Below, one piece after another: positions 36,032 through 50,800 of a DNA stretch of 64,000 bases (the first letter of the stretch is position 1; the number at the start of each line of letters is the position of its first letter). The stretch comes from Paragonimus westermani (Eukaryota; Platyhelminthes; Trematoda; Plagiorchiida; Troglotrematidae), in the NCBI GenBank assembly GCA_008508345.1, contig QNGE01003248.1:22994-86993 (forward strand). The letters run 5' to 3'. Position numbers and translations under genes: made by a program. The notes under the pieces were generated by a model. It was not told the DNA's origin and made no database searches. It was given only the letters and a program-made list of their open reading frames with translations.

Positions 36032-39000
36032 TTCTAATGGTGGACTTTATGGAGAAAAGACCGTATTTCTGGTGATGAATCAAGAAGAAATGTTGGTGTG
36101 TTTCCTTGACAAAGATGCGGTACGCCATCTTTAAAAACCAAGCAGACTGTTAACTGAACCAAACTCATAATCTGGTCGACAAGGCTCTCCCACCAAATAT
36201 GTGAATTGTTTCTACTCCTATTTAAAAGGTAGTCTATTTCTTATTGTGTTTAATGTTGAGCAGCCCCTAAAAATGCAGTATGGGAACTTGAGTGCTCGGT
36301 GGCTATGTGGCTTTCTGTTGAGTGCTCAACAAACGCTGGTTTTCATAGCTCATTATCTTGGGGGAAACTTGGGCGAATCCCATGTGAACTAAACCTTTGT
36401 TTGAGTATTGTTTGATAGAATCATTCACGTGACACAGGGTTGTCACGTGTATAACCTGCTAAATGGTATATATACTATACGACTCACCCCAGTAAGAGTT
36501 TGTTCATTCGGATACATGGAACGACCTGTTGAACTGCTACTGACGGCGCGATTGCTGGTAAGTGAAGTGTACGGGATAACAGGTGTGCAGCTACACTGGT
36601 CTTTCTGCGAGCCAAATGCTAGTTGCATGCTTCTTACTTAAAATGCGGTGTAACTGATGTGGGATAGCAACACATGTAGCGATACGTGTAGCAATAATGC
36701 ACACGGTATACTTTGTTGTGAGACACCGGAACTTATGACGGTTCCGTGTACAGAGATTGCAACATGACCAACTTCTTCACACTGTCTCGTTTTGATTCAT
36801 TTTACCCGCAGGTGTGTTACTGCGATTCAAGAAACATGTACACACGGCCCTCGGGCTATGAGGTAATATGGGCAGGTTGACTAAATAAGTATTCGCACAC
36901 AATCCCACGCATTGTGCATACAAATTTCCAACAAAACAACCGGATAAAATAAGCACACGCATACAGTTTACAGCCACTGACTAAAGCTCAACCAGACCCT
37001 AGCTGTTATCAGTCAATCGATAATATATACACAAATGTTGGCATACTAATTAGTGGCTTCTCATTATCAAAAGTATGACCACGTAACGCAAAATGTCAAC
37101 ACCAGATAGGACTAAAAACCGCGAAAAGATCAATGCTACTGATTTTGACTGAACTCTTTCCATTATACTGTGTGACTCATCCCTCTTGTGTAAACTTGCG
37201 ACACTTCATCCCAATTAAGAAACAATGGTGTAAAAATGTCTAATTTCTCATTTACGGCAATAATTTGGTAATATGTAGATAGGAAAAATCAATTTTTTTA
37301 AATAATACTCAATAAAGCTTTGTTTTGTGGCATACAATAGATGTGGAGACTGTTTTAGTTGAGTTTCTCGACTACCCCTCAATCTGACGAATCCACTAAC
37401 ACAGTTTCTGAGAACAAGGTGGTATAAATAGATTTCCTATGAGAAACCGAGGAAGTGCAAATCGCAACGCCATGGCTAAGAAGCTTTACGTACAAACGCC
37501 TGGACAGTAGATAGGCTATTCGCTCTAAAAGTTGTTTGAAGACGAACTTCAAAGTAGCTGAATTTGAGAGGAGACATCAGGTTGCGCCTACAAGCATTCC
37601 ATCTGATAATTAGATTGAGTGTTAGAAGGCCACCGGAACGCACAAAAGTTCATAATGTTATGAAAAATCAATGGAAGGCAAAATAGGGTGATAACCGCAG
37701 ACTGCAAAATATCGTCCAAACAGACCACTTATTGTGGTGCTTGGCGAAAACAAGTTAAACTTAATGTAGACCTACTTCTAATTCTATTACTGATGAGTGT
37801 CTTGGCAAATTTATCCGCTATGGAACGATCTATCTATAAAAACCCGAACATTTTAAATTTAAAACTGAGAGAAACAGGAATAAACAGATGATGGTGAGTA
37901 TTAGCCGTTCAATGCATCTATAGGTGAAACAAATTTCAAAGGAAAATCCGACAAACACCGATGTAGATTATAATATTCTTCAGGTATTTATTTGGCAGTC
38001 TAGGGACAAAATGAATAAAACGGGGCGGACAATTCTATCCATACTTCGTTTGAATAAATAGCCTACACGAGAGTACGGCTTGTTTGTAAAATGTTTTTAA
38101 CCGGTGGTAGAAGAAAAGGATGCAAGCGTCAACAGTACGTTGTCAATTTATACAGTTTCGTTAAAGGTTAGAAGCTGAAGTATTTGACCTTGGAAAATGT
38201 TCCTAAAATGACTGGTTACACTGTTGTGGCCGTGAACTGGGAAGTGGAATAATGATATAAGCAGAATTAGGAAAGTGCTAATTGAAGGCTCATGCAAACC
38301 ATGGAGTAACTGTTTACAAACTACCGAACTGTCAGCATTCAGAAACGAATGAACGTGTAAAGGAAGTCGAATCGGAATACACAATGCATAACTTATGTAT
38401 ATTTCGGAAAGGATGGATCATAGGTTATAAGGTTAACAATATTTTGCACGACAGTCGTTTACGTCCACTTGAATTCGCAGTCTGAGATGATGTCAATGAC
38501 ACGATTACTAGAAGTATTCTATTGTTTCTGTGGCAGACTTCACTGATTGCGAACGAGACAGACTAGTGTTCAATGCACTCACTTCTATTCTGCCCACAAT
38601 TTCTCTTGCATCTTCACTTTTTCCGCTTGCTTGGTAATTCCAGTTCTATCTTGTGTTCTCCACATGTTCTAACCGCAAACTTGTCTTTTACAAAACTTTT
38701 TAATTCGTCTCTCGGTTTGTCCTAGAGGTAAACTGCATGGGTTTGCTTCCGTTTTCTTTGAGATTGACCTTCTTGTTTACAAATGAGTAGTCAGGGAACT
38801 TGGTATATCACTCACGTATGACCGAAGGATTCAGGTAAAAGTTGCAACTGGTTTTTTACACAAAGAAGTACTAGATCAGAGTTTCCACAGCTAGCTGGAA
38901 TTCGTGAATGAAGCATATCTTTTTCCAGCACTGAGTTGAACTCCGGTTTGATCCATGGTGAAGCAAACCTGGTGATACATACGCCATTAGCTTTAACCTA

Positions 39001-41220
39001 GGCAAGACCGATTGAGTAGCTTGCGGTTAAATTGGTTTATGTTCAGTCTGCTCAATGATTTCGAGAACGTAGGTGATAATTGTCCTGTTTACTTTCGATC
39101 TGGAACCGTATGGGTCAAACCGTTCAGTTGACTTGAAGTAACAAATCTTGCTCAATCTAACAGACAAACATTTTAAATTAACTCAGTTGGTTTTAAACTA
39201 CTGATGCTCATCGTTTTTCTATACACGGACCTTAATGAGTTGTCAGGTGACCATTTCTCTTTCACCCTAAAAACGGATAATGATGTCCTATCCTGTCGTT
39301 AGAATGCTCACTGACAATCACCTTCTGAAAAATACCTCGTTGCATACAAGTATAATACACGTGTAGCCTTCCGATGCATGGTGTTCGTACAGATGAGGAT
39401 TGCTTCCATGTGTGACAGACTACTAAAGGGCGAGACAAATCTGGGACAAAATCTGTTAACCTCCTCCGTTCATTGCACCAACAAGATGTCGGCTTTTCAT
39501 CGATAGCTACTGCAAACCTTGTGTTCTAGAAGCATGTGAATCTTGGTCTGTTTACCTTTAATCAACCTATCTTCATTGCAGAACACCAAATCAGGCAGGT
39601 GTATTGCGTAATCACAACAGTGTTGCTGGAAAAGATGCTTCAAACACGCTAGCAAATAAGCTACTGTTGTCACGTGGATTTCGTTAACTTGAGCATGTTT
39701 TACGAAAAACAGTCCATCGATTACCTCGTGTCACCCGTCATGCGTATTACCTGGGTTGAAGTGAAATTGACAATCATGTCATAAACGCATGACTCAGGTT
39801 TCAAGATTAACGAAGTCGCATGAAGTTAGATCATCTGCCATGAGTAGTACGAAGCGTTTCGCAGATAGTTTATCACCCGACGTTGAGGTTTTTGATACCG
39901 TTTTACTTCTAATAGCCTTTCCGTTTGGCAACTTACGCATTCTGGGAAAGCCACTAGAATGAATTGCTTGCAGTTTCATCTGTATTTTGTGGCCACATGT
40001 AGTTGATTTATCCCTGAGGGAAAAAATAACACATCCGTATTTGTGTACATAAAAGAGTCCGATTGTTACACCGCTTGCCCTGAGCTGTTCAGTAACAGGT
40101 GTTCATACCCACTAGCTCATTGGGTTTTCGTCCCATTTCACGTGTGTTATAGAGAGGATTGGACAAACCTTACTCAGTTTCGGACAACCGGTCTAATCAA
40201 ACCGATGTAACGGAGCTATCGCATCATATTCTTATACATCCAACGCGGTACTATCCCATAGTGTTCAGCAATCGCCTAAAACTGATATCCTTTTTCCACA
40301 ATAGTCAGTTCTTTCCTAAAATTTACTGTTATGGAGGTTAACTTCTATGTAAGCTGCTTCCAAACAGGAAAGGCGCTTTTCACCCGTTAACGAATTTCTA
40401 GGACCGTCTTTTCTTTACCTCTGTTAATATCCACTGAAATCCAACCAATACAGATTAAGAAATACACATGAATAACGTGAACAGGCAACATTACATGAGT
40501 AAAATACATCCTAGAATGTTAACCTGCACTCAATGTCAATTTGTAGGTGTCGGATACCACAGCTAACATTTAAGATATAACATAACTCGTTCATCTCATG
40601 ACACTCCGTACGAGAATAATGTTCTACCGTAATAAACATATCCCATCCTTCATTCACCAAACTTTTAATCGTTTTGAAGCCTTACTAGCCAAACGGTCAG
40701 TTTAGTGCTCTATGTGAGCCTCTACTGATTGAGAGCCGCTTGTCCCCTGTTTGATGGATGTCGACTTCCAAGCTGTCATTGAACAAAATTAGTAGGATTT
40801 TATCAACTTCCCAACCCAATATTTTATTCTGAGGTGTTCTGGTAATAGGATTTATGATTCTTTGTCTTACGATTTACAAAAGCTTCACAATTAGATGACC
40901 TAGTTTTTGGAGCTAGTTCAAAGAAAAATCTACTTACAAAACCGGCGAATCATATTGGAATTTTTAGATGCACTTCTGATAAGTGGTATTAACGATAAAA
41001 GTATAAACTGCGCTGTCGTGAAATCCTTATTTAAAACTGTCAAGAACAAAAGCGATGAAACGTTTATGTGAGTTCATTAAGAATAACATCCTTAATTTTC
41101 AACACATTTTTTGTGTCAACAGACTGATAGGATGACGAAGAGTCAACAACGGGTTTATTGTTGGGGGATATTTCTATGGGTAAGTCGGTAGGCACGTTAA
41201 CTGATACTAACACAGATCAA
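36032..41220. other. No gene recognised
   Basis: AT-rich sequence with only chance-like frames on both strands. No recognisable repeat, exon or RNA gene. Confidence 0.55.
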
Positions 41221-41327
41221 GTCTGCCAAAAGCATTTTTGTGATCACAGACTCAGTAGTCGACTTAGCAGATGTGCTATATAATCTGGATCATGTGGGTT
41301 CACTGGTTCATCTCACTTGAGACCTAC
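41221..41327 (+). repeat. Unnamed dispersed repeat, copy B
   Basis: Same order and spacing of blocks as copy A at 35,926-36,031, including GCATTTTTGTGATCACAGAC, TTAGCAGATGT, CTGGAT and CACTGG. It lies about 80 bases before the split reading frame at 41,410. Confidence 0.7.
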
Positions 41328-41409
41328 AAACAGACGATATTCTCTAATTGTTAGATGACTTCTTTAACATACGAAACTGTTATAGTTTTAGTAGCCTGAA
41401 TTAAAAACA

Positions 41410-41583
41410 ATGTCCGGAAAATGTGTAGCAGATGAAGGAGTAAAAAGTAACTAGAGTATTCCGTCGAGTGAAGATGATATTAGTAGCCCGTACCCTGAAA
41501 ATGAATGGTTACCTGCAGAGTTTTACGATACAATTCGTGAAGTTCTTCAAACGACAGTCAGACCAGGCCGGATATTTTACTGA
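41410..41583 (+). pseudogene. Small coding-looking frame split by one TAG (unknown)
   Basis: An ATG at 41,410 opens MSGKCVADEGVKSN, then a TAG at 41,452-41,454, then the same frame runs on for 42 codons (SIPSSEDDISSPYPENEWLP and further) to TGA at 41,581-41,583. The acidic and aromatic composition looks like protein rather than AT-rich noise, and reading resumes in frame after the TAG. I recognise no family. It could be a decayed element piece, an exon whose real acceptor lies near 41,455, or chance; the length is too small to decide. Confidence 0.25.
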
Positions 41584-41873
41584 GAGGTTCCTACGTTGCC
41601 ACATCAACTCAGGAGGATGAAGTGTTGACACACAACTTATTCAGAGTGGTGTGTCGGTTTACTGGTTTACTTTGTTTGTGTTTATTAATCAAACAACGTG
41701 GTCGCACGACTCGTCGCTTATCCGGATAAACGGGCAAATATCGCCCAACATGGATGGAGACAGGCGCCATAAAATCGGTCCTCAACGCAACTGTAGATCC
41801 GTAGTTAACGGGAACCACCCGGTCAACACTGACCAATCTTGTAACGTTTTGAGTGGAAGTTTAATTAGTTAAA

Positions 41874-41891
41874 GTTCTTTGGCCAAAGAAC
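41874..41891. repeat. 18-bp perfect palindrome
   Basis: GTTCTTTGGCCAAAGAAC reads the same on both strands. It could be a protein-binding dyad or chance; no gene start is recognised next to it. Confidence 0.7.
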
Positions 41892-44800
41892 GTTGACTAA
41901 TTCATAACCCGCTGTCATTCCATTAGTAAAATCGACGTTGTGTGAATAGATGCACAATACGACCGCTCAAGTTGCTTTGGTCAAAAGTTAACCCCTTCGA
42001 TAGATGCGCAGTCGGCTTTATGGGCAATGGAAAGCGAATAAATAAAACCCTGTTGATCAGAAACTGTGATAACAGGATTTAATCCAAGTAAGTCTTTCAC
42101 CTTGTAACATCGATTTTATATTCTTGGGGACTTGAATTTGCACCGGACTGTCGGAAGAAATACGGTTCGGAAGGACGTTCAAAAGGTTCAAACGCCTACT
42201 TTACTTTCCAGAAACAATGACTTTCCACTTCTTCGTCTCTTCAACTTTGTCGGTGTATTGTATGAAGGCGGTCCTACGTCATTTTCTGTCCACAACAATT
42301 CTTCCATCTTTTTCTCCCTCATTCTATTTAGACTATAATACTTTTTATTCCTGTGGTGTAACACTTCTTGTCCTATATTTGCAACATCTTTCTTACCAGC
42401 CTACATCTTACTGTTCAATTTTCTCTACCTTCGTTTCTACGAGGTAAGAGTTTCAGTTTCATACTAGTCTACAATCTGATCACCCATTGCTGACAGCTAG
42501 ATCGCAAAGGTTTTCACTCACTGGTCTTACTCCTATGGATTTACAATGGATCTGAAGTGGATGAGTGAAACTAGAGTTTGCCCAACACAAGCCATTTATG
42601 ATGATGGTTAGGCACAGACGTCCACTGGTTTTGGTCACTGTGACAGGTGAGTCCAAGATGGATACCGCAGCGAAGTTAGTGGTCGGCCGAGATGAATAGC
42701 GTTACTGTTTGCCCATCACAGCTGTTACTCAAGCCTAACTACTGAATAGTTCCATTCCAGAAGATAAGATTTACCTAGGTAGTAAGATGTTAACCATACC
42801 CCTCCAAAATCCGTCCGGTCTGGTCAAGAAAGACTATAGTGAGTCACAAATTACCTGGATGTATATGCACTATCTTTACAAAACACATCGTGATCACACA
42901 ACTTACGTTGTGAATGTGAGTCAGTAAGAACCTCTAACAACAGGGATCGTCAAAACAGGCCTCGATCACTACAAAGCCTTCTTGAGTGTACACTGATTCA
43001 GGGTTACTTGGCTTATAGCCGAAGAGATTTGTCTGTCACAAACACCCTTCCATAAACATGTTTTGGTGGTTCACGGGTTTATGTACCGCGAACGATTAAT
43101 TCAGTTAGAACTGAACCGCATGAGGTTCAACGTACCCAAACAAAAATATGAAGCAAGTCAACCGGTAAAGTCGAGTCTCTTTTGCCCCGTATGGTGAAAA
43201 CTGTACAACAGTCGGCCAGACATCCACGAAGTCAGAAGTTAAAATTGCCTGACAAAGAAGATACACCCGTTCTACTGAGGGGGTTGTTATATCTAAGAAA
43301 ACTAGGACGTGACACAGCCTTCGCGTCGCGTGAATTAACCAAACACCACAACGTCGTTTAGACCTAAATCCAGGGTTTCAGGTCGCACAGTGATTGGATT
43401 CACGTGAAATTGCTCGTGGTCAGTAGACCCTATAAGTACTGACCGTAGTGAGGATAACAACCTCTCTACTGTGTGGATAGGTTTAGCTGCACACTTGAAT
43501 ACACATGGAAAAGTCATACGGACTAAACGCGGTGTAAGCTACATGGGTCATTTCCGGCAGACTTTCCCAGTCTGGTCCGTCAGTGGCGTCACGCACACAC
43601 GATCACATATACACAGAGGTAGTGTCGAAAATTGGTGATTTTTTAACGGATAATCAATCTTGAACACACAGAACAGCCACACTATCGAATTGGTTCCCAG
43701 CTAGTCTCTCTTAATTAATGGAACATCTACCTTGACCAGGGTCAACAGCAGAAGTCTCAGAAATGAATTACCAAATTTCAACACCACTGAGATTGAACAG
43801 TTTTAGTGAATCTAGGTCTAAAGTCATGGATTGTGTCGGTCTGACGGGCCCAACCCTGAGCATACCTGTCTCTGATGAATACTATACAGAAGCTTTGCAA
43901 AATACATTCAACTACAGCAGTTTAGGTGGGTTCACGAGTAGGAAAAGTTTCATAGCCATACTCCTTGTATGTCTTCAAGTAAACAACACAGCATCTCAAG
44001 CAACAGGGGCAGAAGCATGCAGATTTGTGTGCACTCCCCTAATCAACACTAATTAGTCCAATCATGATGAATATTAACATAGATGCATGTATCATTGGCG
44101 ATGTGATATTGGGAGCGAACGCCTTACCTTGGTGACGACCATAATGGCCGGTTGAAAATTGTTCGGCTGTTTATTCCTTGTATGTCCTCAGTTCCAACCA
44201 AAACAGTGACATTTTATCCAAGAACCGTAAGCTTCTGCAGATTATGCACGTCGATATTATTAGAATTTTGTTAGTCATTCTTCGTGCCAACCAGCGCAGT
44301 TCCAAACATAAATATCTCTTGAACATGCCACCGGGGATGAATAAGTAGTGTGGTGTGCTCGTGAGTAACATTTCGTGCATTCCGGTCACTTGTGAATGTG
44401 CAATCGATTTGTCATGCTACACGATTAAGAGTTCTCGTTTAACCTCTTCAACTATAACCAAACCGCAGCGTTTTGTTGGCTACACTCGTTGTGGTTAATG
44501 TTGGATAATTGCGTTCTGTATCAGTGGTGGGCTGTATTGGTTAGTGTCCAGCTGTTCGGACTGTCATATTGACCAAAACCGGTTGAATTGTGTAATAGAG
44601 CATTTTTTGTTCACATTCTAACGGAATACTAGCCAGCGAGATGACAACTCATCCCATCTTGTTGATTACACCCAAAAATTAACCGCCTACGTGATTTCGG
44701 GAACAGGTTCGAGGTCAGACAGACACTGAACCTCTTTTCCAGAACAATTGTTGACTGTCTGACCTTTTGCGCAAAACAGAACTTTTAGCCTGATACTTTG

Positions 44801-47800
44801 CTAAATCAAGCTTGTGGGAATAGGAGACCCGTCGTTTGTTTTGTCCATGTAATTTTCTTGGCAAAACGACTTCTGCGCACTTGCTGTGCTGTGATCATTA
44901 CCTACACATTTTCAAACGTCCTAATCCTACGGAGAGCTAAATGTCACTAAACGTAAAAGTAATCCCACAGAGTTTACTATTCATCGGTCGTTACGAACGG
45001 TAAGAAAGACGTATTAGTCAGAAGAACTTAACTTAAACCGCTGATTTTATGTGTAAACGACCGTAATACGAGAAGATGGCAGTGAGCGGTTGCAAGGTTC
45101 GCAGCTTAAAATCAACACAGCAGTTCAAAGGTGGCAGAGCGCGGCTTAGGCTGAGTGAATTATAGTTCCACTAAAGATATAATGAAAGCGAATTGATTAT
45201 AAAGCTGTTAATCTTTAACGGAATTCGAATAGAAACGTGCAGTGATGCATACGTAATCACACCCAATTGGATGCAGATAATTCCGGATTACCTACCTATA
45301 AGGATGATAGTCTCAAAACTAAGAAAGCAGTGACTACGGTGGTTCATAACACTCAACCCAAAACCGGAATTTAATGGTCTAGCCCTTCCCTTTTTTTAAA
45401 TTATCAAACCGAAATAGCTTTGAACGGCTCCTAACTGGCAACCTGCTGTGTAATAGAATTAATGGCCGAGTAGATAACGACTCCAACTTGTAAAATGAAT
45501 TAATGCTGGTTAAAAATCTCTCTCCAACAACCACCACACAGTAGGTCCAAACAGTGTCCAAACTGCTCGTCTGAGGTTAGTTAGGGTTGAACAGTATACA
45601 TTATTATAACACCTCTCTCTTTGTACATCTTTTCCGAAAACAGTTGGCTAACCGGAATCTCGAAAAGTAATCGACAGGAAGTTTAATTTTTAAACTAGTT
45701 TCATTTTTAATGAAATCATCTGAGTAAACACTTGACCTTCTAAAGGATAGAAATCAAGTATAACAACCACAGGTAACCACGTTGCATAGCTGGACCACAA
45801 AATCGTCACCTGTCTAATATCTTCAACGCGTATTACCTCATCCAGTACTTCCCCTACGTGAACGATTGCCCAGTAGATGCTTCATGGGATGAGACATACT
45901 GAATTAAAATAACCCAACAAATTCAAATCACACTGCTCCTTCCAATTCTTAAGATTGCAAAGATATCTTGGGTTGTTCACAAATCAGAAATTGAACAGAA
46001 GTAAAATCCTAGAATTTTTGCATCCTGTATGCACTTCCAGCAACGGAGCCAAACTTGTGCACCATATTTAGCCTATGAAAAATCAACTCCTTTTTCCGCT
46101 TAGTTGTGCTTAACTGTTTCACTGTCTCTGTTGTTGGAAAATTTATTGCCGACATCCCGACTGTTACAGTTGACCCGATCCAAATTCAGTTGCAGAAGCG
46201 CTTGTGTGCGCTTTTGTGTGTTCGTACGGGTGTGTGCTTGTGTCATCGTGATTTTAGGACGCTGAGAATTTTGTATGGCCAACACGGAAGAACTAACAGG
46301 TGCAGCTATTGCTTGTTACTGAGTCTGGTTAAAAGATAACCACCTGTGGTGAACGAAACTCAGATCTACACACGGATGATTTTGCGATTGTCGCAGGCAG
46401 TATAGTATCACAGTATCGCCTAACAAATCAAACTTTGCTTCTCGTTCCCCATCTACCCTTCACCTCCATCTTTTTACCTTTTGCATCAACTAAGGTGAAC
46501 ATTGATGAGGTCCATGAGCTAGGCCATTGAGCGGGTTGACATGTACGTAGAAGACGAATTGACCGATCGATGTGCAAGTAATTTATCTTCGGCGCTTGTC
46601 TACTACCTCCAGAGAACCAGTGCGTTTTTCAGAGTTATTCCGTGAATTTATTGGATAGACGGATCGAAGGACTTTATGTTATATAGTTCAGGCGTAATAA
46701 ATCGTGATGATTCTTGGCCGTTTATCTTGTGTTCTTTGCCGAGTTTTGTTCCTGCAGCACAAGCACCTCGCACACGTTCTCTTTTTACATATCAGCTGCC
46801 GGAAAGAGGGGAGAGCAGTGCTTGTTTTTGTATCAATTTTAACTGGTCCGAATGCAATATCATTGGTTCGAGCGAAAGCACCTTTTAAGCGTGAGTTGGA
46901 CACATGAAGCCTGAAATACGATCCAGATTACACAGCCTGTTTCGTTGCATGATTGTAAACCCTTCATTTGCAAACGACGTCTGACACTGATTATTCTTTT
47001 CAGGTGCGCACACTTCCTACTAAAAACGGCGTGAGCTGACAGTATAGTTACGTTCAGGGGAGTATCCAGTTGTGAAAATACATGCAAGTATCCGGTTGTT
47101 TAACTGTACTACACAAGTGCATATTAAAACGCACACAAACCTTCAGTTAGTGATCAATCAATGATTCGGTGAGTTACCTTATATATCCTACTGGAAAGTG
47201 TTGAAACCAGCTATTTGGACAATTTATGTATTACAATAGAAATATGGTTGTTTTAGTTGGGGATAAAAGCGGGATAACACGACTCCTACGTGAGTAGCTT
47301 TTAAACGAAACACTCAGTTTTGTCAGGGTAAGCAGATCTTTTGTATCAATAACCTATTTGATTAGTTGACTCGGATTACTTTACTTGAAAGTCGAATATA
47401 AGTCAAACTTTGTTTGTAAGTTGTAGCTTGGGCTACCAAAAAGAAAGACATTTCGTTTCCAACAAAGCATTAGAATCGAGGTTTGTTCCTGTAATGTACG
47501 TCAGTGATGATTATCCTTCTTACTCTCTGGACTTGACTTTCAGAACATCTTGACCGCTGAACAAGTGGCGTGCCACTAGACACGATCAAATTGCCATGTC
47601 CAAACGCTCAGCTTATTTAGTTTGTGTGCAAATTTCACGTTATCCGTTCACCCCATGGAAGCGTGTTGGATGGGTTGCCAGTTCAACCTCGGAAGTCCCT
47701 AGATAAAGCACGGCGACGCTTCGGAAAGGGTTTCATGCAAAATTCAGAGTAGACCAGTACAAAATGGCCAATCAAGGTTTAAACATGAATTTGTGATTGG

Positions 47801-50800
47801 AATAACACACACGGTTAGTAGTCTGATGACACGCCAATTCCCTGAGTTTAATGAGAAACGAACGTTCATCGCAAGTGATCGCGGTTCTCGCATGCCCGTG
47901 CATGTCTTATTGAGCTCCTTTTGAGAAGATGCACTATACTCCAATTCCGTTTTTGTTGGAGTTGTCACTGCCTCAGCTGAACTCCGGTCGTGGTTTTATG
48001 AAGCAACTCTATTGACCATTGCATCGTGGACTTTGCATCAGGTACGGTTGAATTATCAGTTGCATTAAGCCTCTTTATCGACATCCCGACATCCGTTTCA
48101 CATGTGAACGTCATTGCAAAACGCACCGGTTTTCTTCGATGCACTATTAGTGTAGAATTCTGAATCGACAGCAAAACTCGAATAGCATAAGAACAGTGCA
48201 CTATTTTAAGTTCCTTTAGTCCCAGTTGGTTCAGCATAGAAGCTCTCTGATTAAAGCACCGTTGCTCATAGCCAAGAAATTTTGCAAAAGCCGAAACTGC
48301 ACAGTTGAAGATAAAGCTACTGAGGGTTGTATTGCATTCAGAAAGCTGTCTTTCATCTTTTATGAAGTAGTATCATCATCATTCATCTTTTGTTGAATTA
48401 ACTTTCAGGAAAGAGTTAAAGCACAGTTTTGCATCAGGCGTCTAATGAAGGAACGAAGCCGCTTATCAACGGCTGATTGGGAATCCTGATTAACCTCTTT
48501 GTTTATTCGTCACCGCATCCGCCTGCTTAACTGTAGGTTCCGTTGAGTGCAGAAAAACGGAGTGATGGAAAACCTGGACAAAGAAGCTTCCGTTGGAGTA
48601 ACTGTGCCAATCAGTGAGCTACTCTGAAATCACTGTCAGAGGAACCTCGGCTTCATCAGATACTAAGCACACCCCTCAGACCAGACACACACGCCTTCCC
48701 ATTTCATAATTTCATCTTATCAACTAGCCACGTTGACTGAAGGTTGTCAAGTACCTTGAGGTATTGTTAACCAATCGTCACAGATGTTGGTTTCGCTTTC
48801 ACAGGGACTTAAATGTGAACCTTCACATATTCTGGTTTGCTTGGCAATGGGTAGACGGGGTTTAAAATAAGCTGGCAGTTGTGGAATTGTTTTCTCCAAC
48901 CGTTTACGTATGCCTCAACTTTTTCAGTGTCCGCGACCGAATAGAATGCATGATGTAGTTACCCGGCCAATTTTTTGTACTACCTATTTCCCCAAATCGT
49001 CTTAAAAATTAAGTTCAATGTTTGACGAGATGAAACACAATGTTAGGATGAGGCAACCTATAACCGCCCGCTTCCATAAGGGCGTGCAGAGCGCTGGTTT
49101 CCACCTAGTCACGAGGATGCTAACCTGGTGATGTCTCAACTTCTCCGTTTCAATTAAGCCCATTCAGAGTAAATGTCCACTGGAACAGAAAATATAGTTG
49201 AGGTATATTCAGCTATCGTTTTGTGATGTATGTGGATGTGAGACAGACAGGGCAGAAATATGAAAACAAAGTTTGGTAGACATTGGAAATGATCTCTTCC
49301 AACCCATGTGCCTAGAACCCAATATACAGTTATGTACACATCTCGATTTGAGAATTCTCTGACATCAATTAATCCGACTGCTCACGAAAAAGAAGGCCGA
49401 GCAGAATGAGCCCAATTCAGCGTGAATGACATGAAATGTAACCGGCCAGTATCGTTTCATATTGATAGTTTTACATAATAGGAAGATCAAATACCTACGC
49501 GGCCGCATTTTCGCGTTGGTAGTTGTCGGACCGTCCCTAATTACAAGGAGAAAGTTATCACGTGCACAAACTAAAGCTATCTGCAAAACTTTATACTGGC
49601 GTTCGATATAGCAACAGTTAACAATTATCCAAGCAGGAGGTGCGTAACAGTGCAGAAAACCAATCTACAGTTAGACGAGAACAAAAACCAGTAGATGTGT
49701 GGAATAGTTGTTGAGAGAAAATGCAGATCCAGTTGACACTCCCGTAATAGCTGATCACACACAGCCCTGACCTCTTAAAGATTATAGCTCTCGCCGCAAA
49801 GTTTGGTGGTATGTTTGAGAACCAGCACACAGTATTATTAATATACCACCCTACTTATGTAAAGCCCGTGTATAAAAGAATAACTCTTTGACTGTTACTG
49901 GTAAGTATGTGGAAGTCCTGTAGTGGATGTCCAATTGCAGAAATAATTATGCATGAGTGGAAGGAATGTCCGTTCAGCTATTCACAGAACAGTGAACACT
50001 GAAACAGTTTAACCGGTTTTCAGGGATAAGAGTACGTTGTGAGCCCTGTGACAACGTTGGTAATATATACTAGAAAACGGTTAATGAACGTTGTCTTTTA
50101 GAAATGCAAGCTAGTATGTTCATCTCCACTGTTTACTGACTCTTCTTGAAAGATTCGTGTGTGCTATCTTCGACAAGCTAAAGCAACTTGTAGACTGGCT
50201 CAGTTCAGTTGACACCAGTGTTCAAATGCATCATTTACATCCGGGAAAATATCCTTACGACCCAAGTGCTTCGGAGAGTTGCAGTCCGTTACATCCAACA
50301 AAAATTGGATGCATTGTCGGATTGCCCGATCTTTTACTCAAAAACTTAAAAAAAGAAATTTCAACAGATTGCCTATATCTCATAAGATTTAGGTGGAAAA
50401 CCAGCGAAATGTGAGAAATAAGGTAAGCAGGATGTAAAATCAAGTACAAACACTTTACGGGAACCAAATAGTTATTGATTAGGACGTACGAACCTACCAC
50501 GAAAATCTGCCAAAATAGTTTCAACTTTTGGTCCGCTCGGAGTGAATTACTAACACCATTTGTCTTTCAGTTTAGCGCTAAACTATCGTTAATCTCACTG
50601 TTCGGTAAATGTGCACATTGTTTACACGTTACAGAGCTCCGAAGACCTGACCAATTATAACTGATACATAGACAACTATAAGTTTCAAAACCACACCATC
50701 CGATTCTGAACTACCTCATGAGATACAAGCTACTTGATGAGTACACGTCGATTAGAAGCCAGATGTGAGATGCATTATATTGATTTATCGGTGGCTGTTA

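Noticed and set aside
46676..46907. Three overlapping frames on both strands
   Set aside because: A short GC-richer patch explains the lack of stops. No domain or splice pattern was seen.
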